The position numbers and the translations under genes were made by a program. Below, in pieces: positions 23,609 to 33,882 of a DNA stretch of 64,000 bases (position 1 is its first letter; each line of letters starts with the position of its first letter). The DNA comes from Amylostereum areolatum (Eukaryota > Basidiomycota > Agaricomycetes > Russulales > Stereaceae), in NCBI GenBank assembly GCA_012932865.1, contig SAXG01000020.1:372001-436000 (forward strand). Reading direction: 5' to 3'. The notes under the pieces are model-generated. The model worked only from the letters and a program-made list of their open reading frames with translations. It did no database searches and was not told where the DNA came from.

Positions 23609-23795
23609 GGTACAGGTGCCCGGTGTGATAATTGGGTGCAATTTTGGGCGTATATAGGGTGAAAACCTGCAAAATGTCCCCCACTACCGCCGGGAATTCT
23701 GGCCGGCGAGCGGTACAGGTGCTCGGTGTGATAATTGGGTGCAATTTTGCGTGTATTTAGGCAGAAAATGGCAAAATTTCCCCGCTGACGCGGGG
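23609..23795. repeat. Tandem duplication, period about 103 bp
   Basis: GGTACAGGTGCYCGGTGTG followed by TAATTGGGTGCAATTTTG starts at 23609 and again at 23712. The copies continue into matching A-rich tails that end CAAAATKTCCCC. A TATA-like stretch follows each. Confidence 0.9.
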
Positions 23796-23831
23796 AATAC
23801 CCCCTATGGGCCCACCCAATGCGGTGAACAC

Positions 23832-24014
23832 ATCGGCCGACCCCAACGAGGTGGGATGCCCTCGCCGGATGGCCAAGCGTCGGCCGCCCCGATACAGCCC
23901 TTCAGTTGGCCGAGGTGTGACGAGGTCGGTTGTATACCACTGGAAAGCCCTGGCGTCGGCCGACCCCACACCAGCCCGGGGTCTCGTCTAAACCCTTAGG
24001 CGGTGTCGGCCGAC
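23832..24014. repeat. Three spaced GTCGGCCGAC palindromes
   Basis: The 10-bp palindrome GTCGGCCGAC is exact at 23955-23964 and 24005-24014. It has one changed base at 23832-23841 (ATCGGCCGAC). The spacing is irregular. It could be a protein-binding subterminal repeat. Confidence 0.7.
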
Positions 24015-24122
24015 GTCCGCTCGCCCGTCACCATCGGCGAATGTGCGCGTCCACTCACCGTGTACGGTGGACTTTGGTGCACCATGGGGTCGATATTATT
24101 GTAGCCCCGTTAGCCACCGTGA

Positions 24123-26518
24123 GTACGTGAGATTGCGATGATCCGACCAGATTTCAAACTCCTGTCGTGCTCCCATGAGGTATTGTCTCCATTCCTGTAG
24201 CGCCGTCATGATATCCAGTAATTCCTTGTCATAAATCTCATAGTTCCTCTCAGCTTCACTGAGGAACTTTGAGAGGAAGGCGACTAGGTGCCATTTGCCA
24301 TTATCCTGTTGTTGCGAAAGTACCGTGCCTGTGGCATAGTCAGAGGAGTCCGCTTCGACATGGAACTGCCCCTTATCTGTAGGGATTGCTAGAACCGGCT
24401 GCGATGTTATACGTCGCTTGAGTTCCTCGAACGCCTCCTGCTGTGGGGTGTCCCAGACCCACTCCGTCTTCCCTGTGAGCTTAGTCATTGGGTGAGCGAT
24501 GCCACTGAAGTCCTTGATAAAGCGACAGTAGAAGTTGCAAAAGCCCAAAAACGATTGAAGTTGTTTCTTCGTTTTGGGGGCTGGCCAATTGGTGATTGCT
24601 GCGACCTTTGCTGGATCCATGCGAACCCTTCCTCCGCCGACAATCATGCCCAGGTATTCGATTTCTGCCTTCTCAAACTCGCACTTTTCTGGCTTCAGAT
24701 AGAGTTTGTTTTCTCGCAGGATCCGGAGGACCTCCTTAACTATCCGACGATGTTCTTCTAGCGTATGCATGAAGATGAGGATGTCGTCCAAATAGACGAC
24801 TACGACTCCTTGGTGGATCAAGTCTTTGAACAGGTCGTTCATCATGGCTTGGAATGTGGACGGGGAGTTGGTGAGTCTGAAGAACATGACCGTAGGCTCA
24901 TAAAGGCCTTTATTCGTGCAGAACACCGCTTTCCATTTGTCTCCTTCTTTAATCCGAACATTGTTATACCCCTATCGGACATCGAGCTTGGTAAAGTGCC
25001 ATGCTCCCTTAAGCTTATCAACCAACTCTTGGATGAGCGGGAGCGGGTAACAGTTCTTTATTGTCATTTCATTGAGCTTTCGATAGTCTTGCACAGGGCG
25101 TAACGAGCCGTCTTTTTTCTTGATGAAGAAGAATGGGGAGGCCATGGGTGATTTGGACGGCTGGATCCGGCCAGATCTCAGGTTTTCTTCCAGAAAGGCA
25201 TCCAGTTGCTTCTGCTCGTCCAATGTGAGGGGGTAAACTTTGCAATCAACCGGTTTGAAGTTAGGAGTGAGTTCAATGGCGTGGTCCCATGGGCATCGCT
25301 CAGGAAGCTTGTCGAAGTCGTCTTTGTCAAAGATGTCTTTGAATTCATGGTACACCTTTGGGACTCGCTCCAAGAAGGTCTATTCCTTTTTCTTAGCATG
25401 CTCCTCGATTGCAATGTCTGATGCATGGGTCCGGATATGGTAGGTTGTCTTGTAACCGTCCCAGTCGAAAGCAAACAGCTGCTCGTCCTTTCCATGTGGA
25501 CTGGCTCTTCCTCCTTTTCTTTGTCATCATCAATATTGAGAAGGGGAGGGGGGCGAGAGCAGCTTATAGGGCATCGGTCAAATTCGATTAATCCTGATTT
25601 CCAGTCGATGCGAGGGTTATGTCGTTTTAGCCATTCGTGTCCGATGAACAGGTCTGTATCTCCCAGGTTTGAGACTGCAAGATCGATGTTTTCCTCATGA
25701 TCCTAGATAATCAGGCGGAGCGTAACATATTCCGTGATAGGTCCTCCTGCATTGAGAGTACCGTCCGCATTCCGTACCGGTATTGGACGTGCTGTGCGTC
25801 GCGTAGGGATATGATTGTCCTGTACAAATTTTGTGTTGATACACGAACCAGTGCAACCACTGTCTAGGAGTGCGAGAGCTCTGACCAGGCGCCTGGAATC
25901 TACCATAAGTTGTGTGGGGATGACCGTTTGTTCCTTAGCACTCGAGGAGCGTATGAACTGCATGGGAGTGGCGAGCTCTAGTAGAGCTTGGCATGCTAAT
26001 TCATCTTCCATGCCAGTTATCTCTTCGATGGCTTCATAAGTAGCCTCGTCGCGGCGTCGATGGTGTGTCCAGATGCAAAGGATTGCAATCCCGCTTTCAG
26101 GTTTGTCTTCCCTTAAGCGACGAAGTGTCCATTGAGCCGTTCCAGGTGCTATATAACATGATTTGGGCGCCGTGCCCCTTCCATCGCACGGCATTGTCCC
26201 TGACTTCACAGGGTCCATGACCAAAACCGAGTCCATATCCAAAGCCATATCCAAAACTGAAGCTAAAACTGATGCCGTATCCAAAGCCGAAGGCTCACAA
26301 ATCGAAGTCTGAGTATCTAAAATAACAACGGGACGCGTGCCCGTACCGATAGAGTCCGTAAGAGAAGTCATAATGGGGATATCCCCCGTAGTAGTACAGT
26401 CCGAATCAACAATGCGCGTATGCAAACGAGAACCAGGCCACCGAGGCGCTATAAAACTAGACGGGCGAGAAACAGAAACTTGGGCTTCAGATGCCGTGTA
26501 CATCGTCAGCCCCCTCAA
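24123..26518 (-). pseudogene. E1 pol fragment: protease, reverse transcriptase, partial RNase H
   Basis: Pol overlaps the gag stop in the -1 frame (TTG at 26518-26516). The protease active site is LLDSGCTGSCI. The reverse transcriptase has [20 protein letters not shown] and the catalytic VVYLDDILIF. RNase H begins FHVEADSSDYATGTVLSQ and breaks off after SDHRNLTY. In-frame stops at 25705-25703 and 24974-24972 (TAG where the relatives read TGG) make it non-functional, as does the missing integrase. Confidence 0.88.
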
Positions 26519-28077
26519 AAACCCTCCTTCTTCTCCTCCCCCTTCGGTTGAGCTTGAAGCACGTCCATCACACTTTTCTGATCTTCGGCCAATAGGCTCC
26601 TAGCCCAAGCGGTGGGTGTTTCGAACATCTGTGCTCGAGCCTCCTGCTTTGGTGGTTCCGTGTACCGGTCCCTCCCGCACATGTCTCGGATGTTCTTCAC
26701 ATCCACTCTGCAGTCCCGCACTTGGTGGCCATTTTGTCTGCAGCGAAAGCATCGCCCCTTGATGTCAACACGGTTGATGTCCATCGGCTGACCTTTGCCG
26801 CCGTGCACCGTGCCGGTTCCATTGCGGCACCATGGAACCTGCCCCCCTTGTTTCCCATTGGACGATCCTTGTCCTTTGGGTTTTTGGTTCTGTGTGGGTC
26901 CGCTGCGCTGGGTTTTCAGGTCCTCCCACTCCTGTTGTAGACCGTCAATCAGGATGATGCGCTCTTTGAGGTCCTCATATTTCTGAGGGACGTGACCACT
27001 GCCGTAGATGGAGTCGATGGTCCGATAGTAGATGTTGTGCTTGAGCAGCTGCATGAGGTGGATAGGGTCCTGCGCCGTGGAGTATCCTGCCTTCCTTGCG
27101 AGTTGCTCGAACTTGGCGAAGTATTCATGGGCAGTGGTACCCTTCGTCTGTTTGAACCCGTCCAGTTCGACTGCGGCACGGTGCTGCTCATTGACGTCGG
27201 TGAAGGCCCCTTTGAGTGCTTTGTGGAAGTCCACCCAGGCGACCATGGCTCCATTGGCCAAGTGTGCATCCTCATACTCGGCCTTCCAGGTGCGTGCTGC
27301 CTCCCCCGTCATGTAGGTGAGGATGAAGAGGACTTTGTCCTTGTCCGTCACAAGGTCATCCTCAGCGGCTCGCATGTATTCCTCGCATGACCGCATCCAG
27401 TCATTGAAGTCCTCTCGTTTCCCAGAGAAGCCTTCAGGAGTTTTCGTGTGGACCTTCTTTTGAGGGGGTCTGGCGGCGGCGGCGGCTGGGGCACTAACAG
27501 TGACCGCAGGGGGGTTGACGGTGATAGGGGGGGCCGTGACGTTGACGGTGGGGGGTGGCAGGTTGAGGGTGGCAACAAGCATGGCAGGGATGGCGACCCA
27601 TCGGCCATTTACTTCCATGAGCCATGCATTGTCAGTGCCATTATTCATGTGTTGGATGAGAGAGCCAGTTTGGCTGATGACGATGTTCCATGTTCCACCA
27701 ATTTCGGTGCAGTTGGCAAGTTCGGCAGGGAGAGGGGGTTGGGGGTCAGTGCGGATCCACTGGGCAGCCATGATTGGTTCGTCGAGGTCGGAGAAGTCTT
27801 CGTTGGTGACAGGTGGTAGGGCAGAGGCGGCGATGAGGTTGAAGTCGGCTTCAGTGAGGTTGTCTTGGCTTTCGTTGGTGAAGTACCAACTGATGCCACT
27901 TGTTTGGGTTGCTACAAAGGCGACTTCGACAGTGGTGTCTCCGAGTTGGACAAAGAAGTCGTTTCCTTGTTCAGTGAAGCCTAGGGGGAGGGGATATATG
28001 TAGCAGTTTTCGTCCTCGATGTCGGTGTCGGAGTCAGAACTGGAGCCAGAGCCGTTGAGTCCGAACGAGGGAATTGT
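26515..28077 (-). CDS. E1 gag with N-terminal W-rich module
   Basis: The frame is open from just after the ORF0 stop. The module PLGFTEQGNDFFVQLGD, then ISWYFTNESQDNLTEADF, aligns with PLGFTRG and QWYFNDEEG of E3. The first available ATG (27771) lies inside this region. The capsid-like core holds KTPEGFSGKREDFNDWMRS (about residues 115-135 from 27771). The nucleocapsid zinc knuckle is CFRCRQNGHQVRDC (CX2CX4HX4C). The stop is TGA (26517-26515) in the context GGT TTT TGA, and pol lies in the -1 frame. The product would form the retroelement particle. Confidence 0.85.
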   Translation of the reverse strand, partial: TIPSFGLNGSGSSSDSDTDIEDENCYIYPLPLGFTEQGNDFFVQLGDTTVEVAFVATQTSGISWYFTNESQDNLTEADFNLIAASALPPVTNEDFSDLDEPIMAAQWIRTDPQPPLPAELANCTEIGGTWNIVISQTGSLIQHMNNGTDNAWLMEVNGRWVAIPAMLVATLNLPPPTVNVTAPPITVNPPAVTVSAPAAAAARPPQKKVHTKTPEGFSGKREDFNDWMRSCEEYMRAAEDDLVTDKDKVLFILTYMTGEAARTWKAEYEDAHLANGAMVAWVDFHKALKGAFTDVNEQHRAAVELDGFKQTKGTTAHEYFAKFEQLARKAGYSTAQDPIHLMQLLKHNIYYRTIDSIYGSGHVPQKYEDLKERIILIDGLQQEWEDLKTQRSGPTQNQKPKGQGSSNGKQGGQVPWCRNGTGTVHGGKGQPMDINRVDIKGRCFRCRQNGHQVRDCRVDVKNIRDMCGRDRYTEPPKQEARAQMFETPTAWARSLLAEDQKSVMDVLQAQPKGEEKKEGF

Positions 28078-28717
28078 TTATAAGTGGGTGAGGTCGATGA
28101 CCTCTGGCTCTGGTGTGGGGCTGGGGGTGCTGCCTGGTGTAAGGAGGCGGTGGGTGTGTCGAGTGTCCACTGGTATTTTCTCGTTGGGCATGTAGAAGGA
28201 CTTTGGGGGTTGCTCGAGTTTGTAGCGGTAGGTGACGTATGGGCAGGAGTAGACGTAGAGGTTTCTGGTTCCTTGTTTGCTTATTTTGAGGCGATAGAAG
28301 TGGACGTCTATGACGGAGTCTTCAAGTTCTTTTACGCTGAGGGCGACCTTCCAATTGTGCCAGGCCCAAGGGTCTTTAGATTCGTTGATGAGGGAGATGA
28401 TAGCGTTGTGGCTGATGGGGATTAATTCTTGTACTTGCGAGCGCCAATCTTCCATGCACGAGCCCCCAGCCAAAATGGTTACTCTGTGCGGCAAGGGAAG
28501 ATTTTGTCGAGGGAAGGTGGTTCTGTTATGAGATCGCAAGACGGTCTGCCTCAGTCTTCTCGACCTGTTGGCTGTCTCTTCGTCTAGGGGACACGAGCCC
28601 AAAGACTTCCTAAACTGCTTTCCTTTCGCCGCTTTTACTCGTTTCCTACACCAAAGGTGCACCTTCTACTGTCACCTCTGAGCTTTCAACTCCTGGTATT
28701 GGAGAGTGTCGAGTAGG
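28078..28717 (-). CDS. E1 upstream ORF (ORF0)
   Basis: The ORF ends in TAA (28080-28078) after PEPEVIDLTHL, and an ATG is available at 28662. The central part (DPWAWHNWKVALSVKELEDS, then VYSCPYVTYRY) and the ending (TPGSTPSPTPEPE) follow the same layout as the ORF0 of E2 (DPWTAHGL..., THAPTYHTY-like, TPESTPPP) and of E3. The frame is continuous with gag after the stop. No known domain is recognised. Confidence 0.6.
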
Positions 28718-29384
28718 TGTAACATTTCGAGGAAACGTCAAGCCGGCACCGGTATACGTGCGCACGACCACAATGTCAGGGTAACGAGTCGCGTACTCTG
28801 GGGGCAACGGTCTAGGGCGGCACGGGGGAAGGACAAGGTCAGTACCAGACGGGTACTACTACTACTACGCTACAGTACGTAGGGACGGTCGTAGGGTGGT
28901 GCAAGAGTAAACAGATCTCGAGCTTATGTCAGCAACGACTAGTGCGACAGCACCAAGTTATGACACAGCTGACTAGAAGATGAGGACGACAGAGGGGAGC
29001 CGATCAGACACGGCGACAGACGAGGGAAAGCAAGCAAAGTCGGTAGAATTGACTAGCTCGAGATAAGGAATATGTACAGCGAGAGCGAGCCTTATATACA
29101 CGAGAGGAGAGAGACTTAGGTAAGCAACCAATACACGGCAACCAGTAAGCAGACCTAGTATAAGTAAGCAGTCGTATGTAAAAGAGCACAGCATGAGTCA
29201 GTATTGTACAGCATGAGTCAAGAGAGAGGAGTCAGACCCGGGCCGAGATGAGTCACGTGGGTCCAGGCGGGATATAGATGAACCGGGTGCGGGCCGAAGT
29301 GGAGCCGGACCAGTGATAAGCCGATAAGTCCTAAAGCGTGTAACCGATGTAAAGTAAAAAGGAAATTATAGACCGTTCATGACA
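28718..29384 (-). repeat. 5' LTR of E1
   Basis: On the minus strand this 667-bp segment starts TGTCATGAACGG and ends AATGTTACA, followed by CCTACTCGACACTCTCC. That is similar in position and composition to the leader of E2 (CCTGGACAGTCTACC). It holds a TATATAAGG box (29098-29092). The boundaries are inferred from TG...CA and the Plavaka junction. Confidence 0.7.
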
Positions 29385-32330
29385 GTGGTCTGTCAAAAGA
29401 GCCAGGGAGGTAGGGGGCAATGGCCGCAATTATCTGCCCAAGTTCTTTCCGTGTTTCCCCGATGAGAATACGCCATGCCCAATCATCTTTGCTGTCAGTG
29501 GCTTCGCATTCGATTGTTCCCCACCAAAGACTGATGAGGAGGTCAGGGAGATTGAGGGAGACTAGGTGCGTCAGGTCGGCAGGGAATGCGGCCAGAATTC
29601 CCATAAAGTGCGGCAAGCCGCTGAAGATGCTTGGCTTTATGATTCCAGTGGCGAGACGGTGTTCCTTGTACTCAGTCGCGGTGTGTGACCCGGCTACACT
29701 CTTCAAGTTCGCCTCGTACCTATATGGAATGTCAGCGAGGTCAATCTTCTAATAAAGTTTCAGAAAGATAAGGTAGACCGCACTCAAAACCTGGGTGTTC
29801 ACGTGCCGGCACGTGGACGGGCGCTTGTCACGCCCGCGCATCTTGAAGCCCATGATATTTGTTCGAACTTTGAACTACCGTCGAGAGCATTTCCACAGGC
29901 CACGGCTCACAGTTCGGTGGATTCAATGTACAGTGTAAATGTATGCTACCACCAACTCGATTCCATGGTGCAGGAAAGCAACAGAAATGCACTGAAGGGT
30001 TCAAAACCCTGGAAGTGTGAGGGTACCCGTGCTCGCTTCACTGAACAAGGCGGCGAGTGCTCGGGGACCACTCAAACGTTCGTGATACTCTCATTTCAGG
30101 GTGTCTACATACACTCCCTTTTAGCCTAGCTGATCTCCGTGTGTTTGCGAAGCGTTCTCGTGGCTTGTCCAGCTCTGGGAAGGAGACATGTCACCGGATG
30201 TCACAAGCACGTGCCGGCACGTGAACACCCAGGTTTTGAGTGTGGTCTACCTTACATACCGAGCCGCACTTTCCGCCGATGAAATGGAGGCTAGTGTGCG
30301 CAGGGAGATGTCGTCGTGATCGGAGCCTGCAACTGCATAATTGTCCGGCTTTAGGCAGGCGGGATAGTATTGTGGTCGGCCGTCCTTGTGTCGACCAGGC
30401 ATCGGGCAGTAGAACCAACACCCAAGACGACCTGTATGGCCCACCATGCCATCAAGAAGTGCCATGGCCGGAGTATCAGCAGTGGCAAACACCAGAAACG
30501 GACGGTCGGTGATAACCGCATTGCTTGCAGCATCCCAGACGCGGAGGCCTTCACGTTGGAGTGCTGCAAGATGGAAGAGGCCGGGGAAGATAAAAGAATC
30601 TAAGTTCTTCAGTTTGTTTGGGCCCGAGATGAAGCCGCCGGGCAGGATGTGTGCTTTCTGGTAGCGCGAATCGGGTGGGAGGCTGAAAAGAATCCAGATG
30701 TAGATCCATGTGTCTGATGCTTTGTTCTTGTACAGTTGAGCACCGTCGATCGACATCATCACCACCGTGTCATTCGGCTGGATGATCCCCTTGATGACAG
30801 CGTCGAGCAGGTCGTGTCCATGGAAGATGTCATCATAGACGTTGATTTGAATGCAGCCTTCGCTGTTGACTTCCTTGAGAATTTCGGCCATCTTAAGGGC
30901 ACCATACTGCATCATCTTCGCCATCTCAGGCGACCGACAATGCGCCTGTAATTGGGGGCTGAGTGGGATGGTGTGGAATTCTTGACGGGGAACCTTGAGC
31001 ATGCCCCCACTGGCAGCTAGCTTGTCCTGGTCGAAGCGCGGCTGGAGGAAGAGAGGGCACCGCTCCTCTTTTTTGAAAGGCCCAGTGAAGGCCAGGCACG
31101 AGTTGACGCACATGTCGTGTATAATGGGCACGACACTGCTCAAGTTGGCGATCCGCCGCTTCACCTGGTCGTAGGAAAGCATTTCCGAGTCCTCAAAACA
31201 CCGTTGGGTGGAAGCTCGAACACGGTGGTAGGTCTCTTGTGACACGTTCCCAACGGCGAGGAAAACCTCGATGGAGTGCCGAAGCATCTTCTCCATTACA
31301 TCTGGTATGCCTTCTGTTGGGTGACGAAGGAGGTCGACGAGCTCGGGGTCCGTGATGGACGCGTCCAAAGATGCAGCTTTCAATGCGTCAATGAATGCAT
31401 TGGCCCACGCGATATCGCGAATCGTTGATGGTGAGGATTCCGCGGTTGGTCGATGTACATCGGCCGAGAGGAGGGTGCTGTCCTCGTTTGTATTCGACGG
31501 GGGAGGACTGTCTGTGGGGGGAGCTGCAGTGTCGTCTGCCGTGTCTTCTACAGCCGCCAACACGTCCAAACTGCCGGGGTCCGGTGCACTCTCAGATGGG
31601 AGAGGTTCTGGTATGGACTGGAGCGATAAATCTTGCACCCGCTTGTTGATCGTATCGAAATCAAGAAGATCTTGAGGTTGTGCCGAGGCTGGATCGTGCA
31701 GAATGGTACCGTCCGTCTGGTCCTCTTCCGGTTGCCCGCCGTTAGGCTCTGCAATGTCGCCTGTTGTGTCGAATGACGACAGTTGACCTGTGCTCGAGTC
31801 TGGAGGGGGGGGGGCGTGCTCTGAAAAATACAATGTGAGTACTACAAAAGACGCATTGAATGAATGGGACATACCGATATTGATGGTGTCATTTCTACTC
31901 GGGGCTGCTTTGACGGTCCTTGGCTTGTATCGCCACTGTCTTCAGCCACGCGGTTCGACCGCTTTCGACTTCTGTTGGATGACTAAATGGGGTTGTGTTG
32001 CGGTACTAGGTGTCCTGGTGCTGATGTTCCCGGGAGAGTTTGTGTTCCATAGCATGCGGACGCATGTCGGTTGTATGTACTCCACGACACCTCTTTTCTG
32101 CCGCTGCAGTGAGCCAGACAGGTGCAAAGGACTTTTCCTTGGCGGGCCATGGATAAAAACGAAGGGGCGGCGGCGGCAAAGATGAAGGGAGGAGGAAATA
32201 AATATGTTCATATTGACGGATATGAACCAACTTGAAGCGCGTAGACGCTGTTGACGTGTCGAGTCTTTTTCTTAACCTCAGGCTGACCCCGTCTCGCGAC
32301 CTGCCGCGCAACTGCCGGGCGCCGAGCATC
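29385..32330 (-). pseudogene. Plavaka-type (CACTA-related) transposase, 3'-truncated and interrupted
   Basis: The main exon (31818-30260) reads through MCVNSCLAFTGPF, C and R-rich residues, VYDDIFHGHDLL, VVMMSIDGAQLYKNK, FISGPNKLKNLDSFIFPGL and CWFYCPMPGRH with YYPACL. This is the order seen in fungal Plavaka/Tnp2-like transposases. After an intron (30259-29720, containing a MITE) it continues through GIIKPSIFSGLPHFMGIL, FPADLTHLVSLNLPDLL and YLPGSFDRP, where the 5' LTR of E1 cuts it off at 29385. An upstream intron (about 31873-31819) joins a basic exon (VEMTPSI) that reaches back towards about 32330. The usual last third of the protein is missing. Known members cut and paste DNA in the nucleus, but this copy cannot. 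Confidence 0.82.
29771..30252. mobile_element. Tc1/mariner-like MITE (482 bp) in a Plavaka intron
   Basis: The inverted termini begin AGGTAGACC and continue CACTCAAAACCTGGGTG to a CACGTGCCGGCACGTG palindrome. The arms are about 44 bp with one mismatch. TA dinucleotides flank both ends (29769-29770, 30253-30254). There is no coding capacity. It sits six bases inside the GTATGT donor side of the intron, so it may have been tolerated by splicing. Confidence 0.85.
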
Positions 32331-32844
32331 CATCTACAGATTCTCTCACTGTCTCGAATTTTGTCCGCCGTTACAGGTATGTATATACAGGATGTACCTT
32401 ACTGGTGATCTTATCGCAGAGCTCTTCACGAGTATATCCGCGGATATACCCGTATCCATGGGACAGGTACCCGTGACATCCCAGACCACTACCCGCATCC
32501 GCACGGGTTTTAGGCATGCGGATACTCATATCCGCGAATGTTGAAATCTGTGCGGATACGGGTATCGTGACTACTCGTCCACGCTCACCGAGCTCAGGTA
32601 CAAACGATCTTACTTACCATTTATGGTAATCCTCAAGCTACCCTCTTTTTTGTCTTTTGCTTTTACTCAGGCTCACATAATATATAGTTCAACATAGAAA
32701 TAGATTCAAGTAGGTAATATATCGTAGGTACTACACGGGTGATCACTATGTATGTAGGGGCTTGGAAGGGCGTGCCTGGCGCGCGATTGTGCGACGGCTG
32801 GGTAGCGGCGGCAGGGGCAGTGGCAACAGAGGCAACGGGGGCAG

Positions 32845-33264
32845 TGTCACGGATCACTCCATTTCTCTCTTCGTTTGCAGACCTCGTACACACGACGCGT
32901 CATGGCACATGACTTTCCCTTGCATCACATGCTTCAACGACATCATTGCCCGGACTTCCGAGCGGGGTTCCGCATCCTTATCTATGACATCACTGCTCCG
33001 GACCTTCGTCCTCCGCCTCATGACTCCTTTCTTATTGTTCCCCCCGCTCGCACCACTATTGCATCGCATCGCACCATCGTACCCACTTGTATATAAGGAC
33101 AGTGTTTCTCTTCCCTTTTCCCTAGACTGTCCATCTCGTCATACGGTACTGTAGCGCACGTTGCACTACCCTAGACCCCGGCACTCTCGAATCTATTTTC
33201 TTCTCGCTCCTCCCATTGTCGCGACTTAGGCGGTTCATTGGTCTCATAAACTGCGTTTCTGACA
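32845..33264 (+). repeat. 5' LTR of E2
   Basis: The segment runs TG...CA, 420 bp, with a TATATAAGG box at 33090-33098 that should drive the genomic transcript. The leader after it begins CCTGGACAGTCTACC. I cannot name the primer tRNA. Confidence 0.95.
33090..33096 (+). promoter_or_regulatory. TATA box in the E2 5' LTR
   Basis: TATATAA followed by GGACAG is conserved in the 3' LTR (39768-39774) and in the solo LTR in gene X. The LTRs of E1, E3 and the other solo LTR have TATATAAGGCTC at the matching place. Confidence 0.7.
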
Positions 33265-33882
33265 CCTGGACAGTCTACCCCTACGCCTACCTCGCACCCC
33301 TCTCTCCATCTACCTCTGCCATCTCTACGACGTTAAAAAACTCCCACCACGGACCTCCCGAACGCACCGGTCTTCCTCCCGTTCAACGGAAAGCCGATCA
33401 CCCCCCGCGACGACGCACCACTCCCCTACCCTTGGTCCGACGCCGTCACCGTCAACTGCCTCGTCCCCGTACAGAACCTCTGCAAGAAAGATCCCTGGAC
33501 CGCGCACGGCCTCAACTTCCGCATCTTCGAGTGGAGGTGGCACAAGGATCACGGTACTGTCGTCCTTGCCCTATACGTCCGGATCACTACGTGCATCAAC
33601 GTAGATCTCAAACGCCTTGAATTCACCCTCCACGCCCCCACCTACCACACATACCTCATTCAGGACGCCCCCAACCCGATCCTCCAAACCAGTTTCACCT
33701 CCGTCTCCCAGTTTAACCGCCGGACCCCCGAATCCACCCCGCCACCAGTCCTCCGTCCCACCATCAAGGGTAAGACCCTTCGTCGCCGCCGCCACGAACA
33801 TAAGATCCGCCAGGCAGTAAAAGCCGGCTACCTCACCAAGAAACTCCTCGGCCGTCGCCCCATCGCGGCGGACTTCTTCTAG
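33265..33882 (+). CDS. E2 upstream ORF (ORF0)
   Basis: The frame ending in TAG (33880-33882) encodes WSDAVTVNCLVPVQNLC, then DPWTAHGLNFRIFEWRW, THAPTYHTY-like and TPESTPPP segments, a basic RRRRHEHKIRQ stretch and RPIAADFF before the stop. No ATG is obvious at its start, and a one-base frame problem lies near 33350. The same order is found in E3 and, more distantly, E1. No known domain is recognised. Confidence 0.6.

Larger units (their letters stand above)
23197..24122. other. Gene-free right end of the KDZ-type unit
   Basis: No credible gene is visible. The stretch holds a 13-bp minisatellite, a 103-bp-period duplication and GTCGGCCGAC palindromes (listed separately), then meets truncated element E1 near 24123. 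Repeats of this kind are usual near the ends of large DNA elements, but I cannot identify a terminal inverted repeat because the other end is outside the window. Confidence 0.45.
24123..29384 (-). mobile_element. E1: Ty3/gypsy retrotransposon, 5' LTR to RNase H, 3' part missing
   Basis: Reading on the minus strand, a 5' LTR (29384-28718) is followed by an upstream ORF, a W-rich module with gag, an aspartic protease, reverse transcriptase and part of RNase H. The sequence stops at about 24123, just after the DHRNLTY motif. Integrase, chromodomain and 3' LTR are absent. The 5' LTR abuts the Plavaka gene exactly at a TG (TGTCATGAACGG on the minus strand). Only one side of the target duplication remains, so it cannot be verified. 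Confidence 0.88.

Noticed and set aside
28855..28870. Short TACTACTAC run in the E1 LTR
   Set aside because: It has only about four units and does not merit a separate annotation.
33770..33882. Intron from GTAAGACC to TTCTTCTAG removing the ORF0 stop of E2
   Set aside because: Both ends look like splice sites, but splicing would leave the following W-rich module out of frame, and E3 lacks the donor. It is kept only as an alternative to readthrough.
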